11,232 nt of DNA from assembly GCA_017504335.1 (NCBI GenBank), contig JAFVRI010000162.1, positions 1 to 11,232 on the forward strand. Direction: 5' to 3'. A program made the position numbers and the translations under genes. The notes beneath the pieces are model-generated. The model had not been told where the DNA came from. It made no database searches and saw nothing but the letters and a program-made list of their open reading frames with translations. Shown one piece after another: positions 7,777-11,232 of the stretch (position 1 is its first letter; every line of letters starts with the position of its first letter). This DNA is from Clostridia bacterium (GTDB lineage: Bacteria > Bacillota > Clostridia > Oscillospirales > CAG-272).

Positions 7777-9111
7777 TTACTTTGCCAGAAGCAGATCGAT
7801 ATTTTCAAGCGCAAAGCCGATATCCTTGAGGATTCTCGCGGCATCCGCGCCGTCCAATACTCTGTGGTCCACCGTCAGGGACAGACCCATGGCGGGGTAG
7901 GGAACGTATTCTCCGTCCACTTCCTTCATTCTCGTGGTGACACAGTCTACACCGAGGATGCAGGTCTGAGGAGGATTGATGATGGGCGTAAAGGATTCGA
8001 TGCCCATCGAGCCAAGGTTGGAGACCGTAACGGTCGCGCCGCGGAGCAGGTCGGGATTGATGGTACCGCTCTGTGCCGCAGTGATGACGGACTTGGCTTC
8101 CTTGGAGATCTGATTCAGGGTCATCTTCTCAGCATGGAATACGGTGGGAACCATCAGTCCGCGCTCGGTGTCCACCGCAATACCCAGATTAACGGTGTTG
8201 AAGTAACGCATGGTATCACCCAGCATATGCGCGTTTGCGTTTCTATACTTCAGAATAACACGGGAGACCGCGAAGAGGATCATATCGTTGATGGTGATAT
8301 TGGCAAGACCCAGCTTTTCGCTTCCTGTCTTCAGGGACTTTCTGTATGCCAGCATCTTGGTGGCATCGAAGGAGGAGGTGAAGGTGAGCTGTGCCATGGT
8401 GGAGAGGGACTCGACCATGGTCTTGGTGATGATCTTGCGGATATTGGGAAGCTTCACGTCCTCGTATTCCGCCTCGGTGGGAGCTGCTGCCACGGCTGCC
8501 GCGGGAGCTGCCGCAGGCGCGTTCAGGTCGGAAAGCATTACCTTTCCGTTGATGCCGCTGCCATCTACGGGAGCGGTATATCCTGCGGATGCGGCACCGG
8601 AAACGGTGAGACCGCGATCCAGAAGGCTCTGTACGTCACGCTCGATGATGCGTCCGTTGGGACCCGTGGGGGTCGCCTTCAGAAGATCTGCGCCGGTCTT
8701 TGCGGCAAGTGCTTTTGCTCTGGGGGAAATGGCGCCACTGATCTCCGTGGCGGTGGCGGGAGCTGCCGCCTCTGCTTCAACCTTCACCTCAGCGGGCGCG
8801 GCTGCGGGAGCTGCTGCCTCTGCGGCGGGAGCGGCATCCTCGCCTGCGGGAGCAAACGCGGACACATCCTCACCGGCATTGCCGATGACACAGACATTTT
8901 CGAGGCAGGGGACGTCGTCACCCTCCTCATGGAAGATTGCCAGAAGTACACCTGCTTCGGGAGCGGGCTCGTCGAAGGAGGATTTGTCGGTTTCATAGGA
9001 GAAAAGGATTTCGCCCTTTTCTACGGAGTCGCCAACCTTTTTGTTCCAAGCCGTGATGATACAGGATTCAACGCTCTGACCCTGACGCGGCATAATAATT
9101 GGTGTTGCCAT
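7777..9111 (-). CDS. Dihydrolipoamide acyltransferase (E2) of the 2-oxoacid dehydrogenase complex
   Basis: A 444-residue core protein of the complex. Domain order: one lipoyl domain (1-86) with the lipoyl lysine Lys43 in ETDKSSF; an Ala/Pro/Glu-rich flexible linker (87-123); a peripheral subunit-binding domain (125-165; SPRAKALAAKTG then TGPNGRIIERDV) that docks E1 and/or E3; a second flexible stretch with a short repeat-like segment GSGINGKVMLSDL (184-196); another Ala-rich linker (198-212); and the catalytic acyltransferase domain (217-444). The active-site DHRVLDG holds His416 and Asp420. It transfers the acyl group from lipoate to CoA. It is the first gene of the operon; the ATG at 9111 has an AAAGGA RBS at 9121-9126 and a strong promoter about 50 nt upstream. 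Acetyl transfer is inferred from the default pyruvate assignment of the complex. Confidence 0.94.
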   Translation of the reverse strand: MATPIIMPRQGQSVESCIITAWNKKVGDSVEKGEILFSYETDKSSFDEPAPEAGVLLAIFHEEGDDVPCLENVCVIGNAGEDVSAFAPAGEDAAPAAEAAAPAAAPAEVKVEAEAAAPATATEISGAISPRAKALAAKTGADLLKATPTGPNGRIIERDVQSLLDRGLTVSGAASAGYTAPVDGSGINGKVMLSDLNAPAAAPAAAVAAAPTEAEYEDVKLPNIRKIITKTMVESLSTMAQLTFTSSFDATKMLAYRKSLKTGSEKLGLANITINDMILFAVSRVILKYRNANAHMLGDTMRYFNTVNLGIAVDTERGLMVPTVFHAEKMTLNQISKEAKSVITAAQSGTINPDLLRGATVTVSNLGSMGIESFTPIINPPQTCILGVDCVTTRMKEVDGEYVPYPAMGLSLTVDHRVLDGADAARILKDIGFALENIDLLLAK

Positions 9112-9168
9112 ATCATGTAATCCTTTCTGATTGCTTTCTTTTTCCTTTCGGATAGGTTACCTTTTTTT

Positions 9169-9197
9169 ATTGTAGCACTACTTCGTCAAAAAGTCAA
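9169..9197 (-). promoter_or_regulatory. Sigma-A promoter of the E2-E3-E1-lplA operon
   Basis: Reading the - strand, a -35 box TTGACT (9197-9192) and a -10 box TACAAT (9174-9169) are separated by exactly 17 nt. TGC just before the -10 box gives an extended -10. Transcription would begin near 9162, leaving a leader of about 50 nt, too short for a classical riboswitch. The sequence upstream (9198-9243) is very AT-rich, like an UP element. GTAG-TG-CTAC overlaps the upstream edge of the -10 box. Confidence 0.88.
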
Positions 9198-9224
9198 TAA
9201 AATTTTTTCGATTCTTTCGTACAT

Positions 9225-9243
9225 TTTATATTTATAATATAAA
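9225..9243. promoter_or_regulatory. AT-only palindrome upstream of the dehydrogenase promoter, possible operator
   Basis: TTTATATT-TAT-AATATAAA is an inverted repeat with 8-bp arms and a 3-bp centre. It lies about 28 nt upstream of the -35 box. Its position and symmetry would suit an activator or repressor dimer, but AT-rich DNA forms such repeats by chance and it may simply be an UP element. The role is inference. Confidence 0.35.
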
Positions 9244-9263
9244 CAGACGGAGGAATTTGCCTG

Positions 9264-9299
9264 AAAAAGCACGAAACGGCGGGAGTGTCCCCCGCCGTT
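9264..9299 (-). terminator. Rho-independent terminator after the DUF1893 gene
   Basis: On the - strand a 9-bp GC-rich stem AACGGCGGG / CCCGCCGTT (9299-9291 with 9283-9275) with a 7-nt loop is followed by TCGTGCTTTTT. It begins 4 nt after the DUF1893 stop. It ends the right-hand operon and separates it from the dehydrogenase promoter, so that operon is probably transcribed independently. Confidence 0.88.
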
Positions 9300-9302
9300 G
9301 AG

Positions 9303-9725
9303 TTATGTTCGGTTTATTTCCTTCATTTTCCGACCGATCGCCGCATAGGCGCTTTCGGCATCGTTCAGACCCAAAACCGCTTCCTCAAAGGGACAGATGC
9401 CGTCTCCCTTGCGGTTGATGATATGTTCGGTCAGTGTGTCGTAGGTGACCGCAATTCCGTTCTTCTTCAAAAGTAAAAAGGCAGGGGCACTGATGACGCG
9501 GGCATATACACAGGTGATGCCCAGCATGACGTAGAGAAATGCCGCTCCCTTACCGACCACACGGTCCGCCGCCGAAAAGCCCCGAAGCTCTACGGAGGAC
9601 TCCAACCAATCAAACAAGGGCTTCACGCCCCGTTCCTTGGAGGTGTAGGTTGCCTCCCCTCGTTGCAGTACGCAGGTATATTCCCCCGATGCAAGCAGAT
9701 CCTTTGCTTTGGAAAGGTCGGTCAT
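9303..9725 (-). CDS. DUF1893 family protein (deaminase-like fold)
   Basis: A 140-residue cytoplasmic protein matching the DUF1893 family, whose structural representative TM1506 of Thermotoga has a cytidine-deaminase-like fold of unknown activity. The typical blocks are present: N-terminal LLASGEYTCVLQRGE (10-24), DRVVGKGAAFLYV (54-66), VYARVISAPAFLLLKKNGI (73-91), and the signature INRKGDGICPFE (103-114) with Cys111. No classical zinc-binding HAE or PCxxC deaminase motif is visible, so deaminase activity should not be assumed. Its ATG overlaps the stop of the upstream aldo/keto reductase by 4 nt (ATGA), with GAGG at 9737-9734 as a plausible RBS, so translation is probably coupled. A run of seven A precedes the overlap and would allow a -1 shift into this frame. 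A terminator follows directly. Confidence 0.85.
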   Translation of the reverse strand: MTDLSKAKDLLASGEYTCVLQRGEATYTSKERGVKPLFDWLESSVELRGFSAADRVVGKGAAFLYVMLGITCVYARVISAPAFLLLKKNGIAVTYDTLTEHIINRKGDGICPFEEAVLGLNDAESAYAAIGRKMKEINRT

Positions 9726-10849
9726 TTTTTTAGCCTCGCAGTAAAATCGCTCATCATTTCGCTGATCCTGATGTTCTGCGGACAGACCGCCTCGCAGGAG
9801 CGACAGCCCACACAGGCAGAGGGCTTTTTCTCATCGGGCAGAGCGCGGATCGCCATGGCGGGCAAAAATCCACCGCCTGTATAGGTATGCTCGTTATATA
9901 GCTCAATGATACGAGGAATATCCAGCTCCATGGGGCAGTGATCGATGCAGTAACGGCAAGCCGTACAGGGAAGAGAGGTTTTGGCGGTCATGGCATCCGC
10001 CGCCGACAGAAGCGTCTGCATTTCCGTGTTGCTCAGCGGCTGCTCGGTCTCGTAGGTGACGATGTTATCCCGAAGCTGCTCCATGTTGGACATGCCCGAA
10101 AGAGTGAGGGTGACCTCGGGAATCGATTGCAGAAAACGGAATGCCCATTCTACCACGCTTGCGTCGGGGCGCATTGCCTTGAGCAAGGCTTCCTGTTCGG
10201 CTTCCAATTTGACCAGCTTTCCGCCGCGGACGGGCTCCATGACCCAAACGGGAAGGTTCCATTTTTTCAAAAGCTCAACCTTTTCTTTGGCATTTTGTAA
10301 GCTCCAGTCCAGCCAGTTCAGCTGGATCTGACAGAATTCCATATACTCTCCGTAAGCATCAAAGAAGCGTTGCATGGTCTCAAGGGTGCCGTGAGTGGAA
10401 AATCCGAGATGGCGGATGCGTCCGTTCTTTTTCTGTTTTAACAGATAGTCGAGAATGCCGTACGAGCGATCCAGATACGCATCGATATTCAACTCGCATA
10501 CGTTGTGGAACATATAAAAATCGAAATACTCTACCCGGCATTTTTTCAGCTGCGCTTCAAAGATCTCTTCGGCCTTGCCCATGTTGGAAAGATCGTAGCC
10601 CGGGAATTTGGTGGCAAGGTAAAAACGGTCACGGGGATAGCCCTTGAGAACCTCTCCCATCGCCCGCTCCGAATCACCGCCGTGATAGCCCCAGGCGGTA
10701 TCGAAATAATTGATGCCCTTTTCTATGGCATAGGCGACCATCTCCCGTACCGAGTCCATATCGATTTTGCCGTCGGGACAGGTGGGCAGTCTCATACAGC
10801 CCATACCGAGGGAGGACAGCTTCATATCTTGAAAATGATTGTAGATCAT
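9722..10849 (-). CDS. Aldo/keto reductase with C-terminal 2x[4Fe-4S] ferredoxin domain
   Basis: A 375-residue protein. Residues 1 to about 280 are an aldo/keto reductase barrel with the catalytic tetrad visible: Asp50 (YFDTAWGY), Tyr55, Lys81 (ATKFP) and His115 (FYMFHNV). Members reduce carbonyls or oxidise alcohols with a nicotinamide cofactor. The C-terminal part carries two ferredoxin-type clusters, Cys295-298-301-305 (CTACRYCIDHCP) and Cys346-349-352-356 (CVGCRSCEAVCP), which suggests electron exchange between the nicotinamide and an iron-sulfur partner. This architecture is common in anaerobic Firmicutes and usually has no assigned substrate. A GGAGG RBS lies within 10857-10862, just before the ATG. 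It follows a GH94-type phosphorylase gene by 28 nt and overlaps the DUF1893 gene by 4 nt, so the three are co-transcribed. A sugar-related substrate is a guess from context. Confidence 0.93.
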   Translation of the reverse strand: MIYNHFQDMKLSSLGMGCMRLPTCPDGKIDMDSVREMVAYAIEKGINYFDTAWGYHGGDSERAMGEVLKGYPRDRFYLATKFPGYDLSNMGKAEEIFEAQLKKCRVEYFDFYMFHNVCELNIDAYLDRSYGILDYLLKQKKNGRIRHLGFSTHGTLETMQRFFDAYGEYMEFCQIQLNWLDWSLQNAKEKVELLKKWNLPVWVMEPVRGGKLVKLEAEQEALLKAMRPDASVVEWAFRFLQSIPEVTLTLSGMSNMEQLRDNIVTYETEQPLSNTEMQTLLSAADAMTAKTSLPCTACRYCIDHCPMELDIPRIIELYNEHTYTGGGFLPAMAIRALPDEKKPSACVGCRSCEAVCPQNIRISEMMSDFTARLKK

Positions 10850-10877
10850 CGTATTGCCTCCGTGATTGTTTTTCGGT

Positions 10878-11231
10878 TTACTTTTTCAACGTAACTTCGA
10901 TCTCCAACGTACCGCCCTTGATCGGTCGGATGGGCAGGGTAGGATCGACCGATACGCCGTTTACCGTCATGCACTCGATGTGTTGACAAACGCCATCGTT
11001 CACCTGCTGGAAGCGGATATGATACGTGCATCCGCGGAACTGCTTGGAGATGGAGCATTCCTTCCAGGAGGGGGGCAGACAGGGAGTGATTCGCAGGCCG
11101 TCCATTTCGGGACAAAGTCCGTAGATAAATCGCACAATGGAGTAGAGCAGCCATTGACCCGTTGCGGTACGCCAGCTCTGTCCGGGTTTGCCCGCGCGGT
11201 ATCCGGTTTCTTTGCCAAGGTAGGAATTGAA
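10878..11231 (-). CDS. GH94-type glycoside phosphorylase, C-terminal end (5' part outside window)
   Basis: The open frame enters from the right edge; 117 residues and the stop are visible. Conserved GH94 (cellobiose/chitobiose/laminaribiose phosphorylase) C-terminal features appear: YRAGKPGQSWRTATGQWLLY (fragment residues 11-30, matching the RTGTAGW region), GLCPEMDGLRITPCLPPSW and the jelly-roll end with FRGCTYHIRF. These cytoplasmic enzymes split beta-linked disaccharides with phosphate, giving a sugar-1-phosphate and a free sugar. The catalytic Asp and the specificity loops lie outside the window, so the disaccharide cannot be named. The internal ATG at 11135 is not the start, because the frame and the homology continue upstream of it. 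It is the first gene visible in the right-hand operon. The family call rests on these motifs read by eye. Confidence 0.8.
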   Translation of the reverse strand, partial: FNSYLGKETGYRAGKPGQSWRTATGQWLLYSIVRFIYGLCPEMDGLRITPCLPPSWKECSISKQFRGCTYHIRFQQVNDGVCQHIECMTVNGVSVDPTLPIRPIKGGTLEIEVTLKK

Positions 11232-11232
11232 C

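Noticed and set aside
7864..9120. 418-codon + strand frame and overlapping frames opposite E2, rich in Cys/Gly or Ala
   Set aside because: The odd composition comes from reading the Ala-rich E2 linkers backwards.
9112..9162. Riboswitch or leader peptide upstream of E2
   Set aside because: The predicted leader is only about 50 nt, with no clear paired structure or terminator, so there is too little room.
10846..11154. 102-codon - strand frame overlapping the GH94 end
   Set aside because: It runs out of frame with the GH94 homology and over the reductase RBS; the frame ending at 10878 carries the conserved motifs and stays open to the window edge.

Overview
The window looks like part of a chromosome of an anaerobic Firmicute, most likely a gut Clostridia (Oscillospirales/Christensenellales-like). 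The reasons are moderate GC, strong AAGGAGG-type ribosome binding sites, a textbook sigma-A promoter, rho-independent terminators, an AraC regulator of Firmicute type, a GH94-type phosphorylase end, and a ferredoxin-tailed aldo/keto reductase. The taxonomic call is inference. No mobile element, CRISPR array, tRNA or rRNA was seen.

Layout. (1) Positions 2-2830, + strand: the 3' part of an AraC-family regulator, then a NagA-like amidohydrolase and a NagB-like sugar-phosphate isomerase/deaminase homologue. They are closely spaced, each enzyme gene has its own strong RBS, and the group ends at a hairpin terminator (2851-2880) shared with the convergent operon. (2) Positions 9111-2884, - strand: a four-gene 2-oxoacid dehydrogenase operon in the order E2 (dihydrolipoamide acyltransferase), E3 (dihydrolipoyl dehydrogenase), E1 (alpha and beta subunits fused in one 828-residue chain), lplA (lipoate-protein ligase). 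One clear promoter lies at 9169-9197. A perfect 28-nt palindrome sits between E1 and lplA. (3) Positions 11231-9303, - strand: the C-terminal end of a GH94-type glycoside phosphorylase (cut by the right edge), an aldo/keto reductase with two 4Fe-4S motifs, and a DUF1893 protein whose start overlaps the reductase stop. This group ends at a terminator at 9264-9299.

How they work together. The central operon encodes a complete lipoate-dependent complex: E1 decarboxylates a 2-oxoacid (pyruvate is the default guess), E2 carries the acyl group on its single lipoyl domain, and E3 reoxidises the lipoyl group to make NADH. LplA supplies the lipoyl group from free lipoate. The + strand cassette probably handles an amino-sugar phosphate or a relative of one, under the AraC regulator. 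The NagB-like protein lacks several residues of the classical deaminase active site by eye alignment, so its exact reaction is uncertain. The right-hand operon begins with sugar phosphorolysis, but what links the reductase and DUF1893 protein to it is unknown.

The best candidate for something undescribed is the divergent NagA/NagB-like pair. Next come the insertion in the E1 thiamine-diphosphate motif and the apparent half-repeat of the E2 subunit-binding domain. Everything else fits known families.
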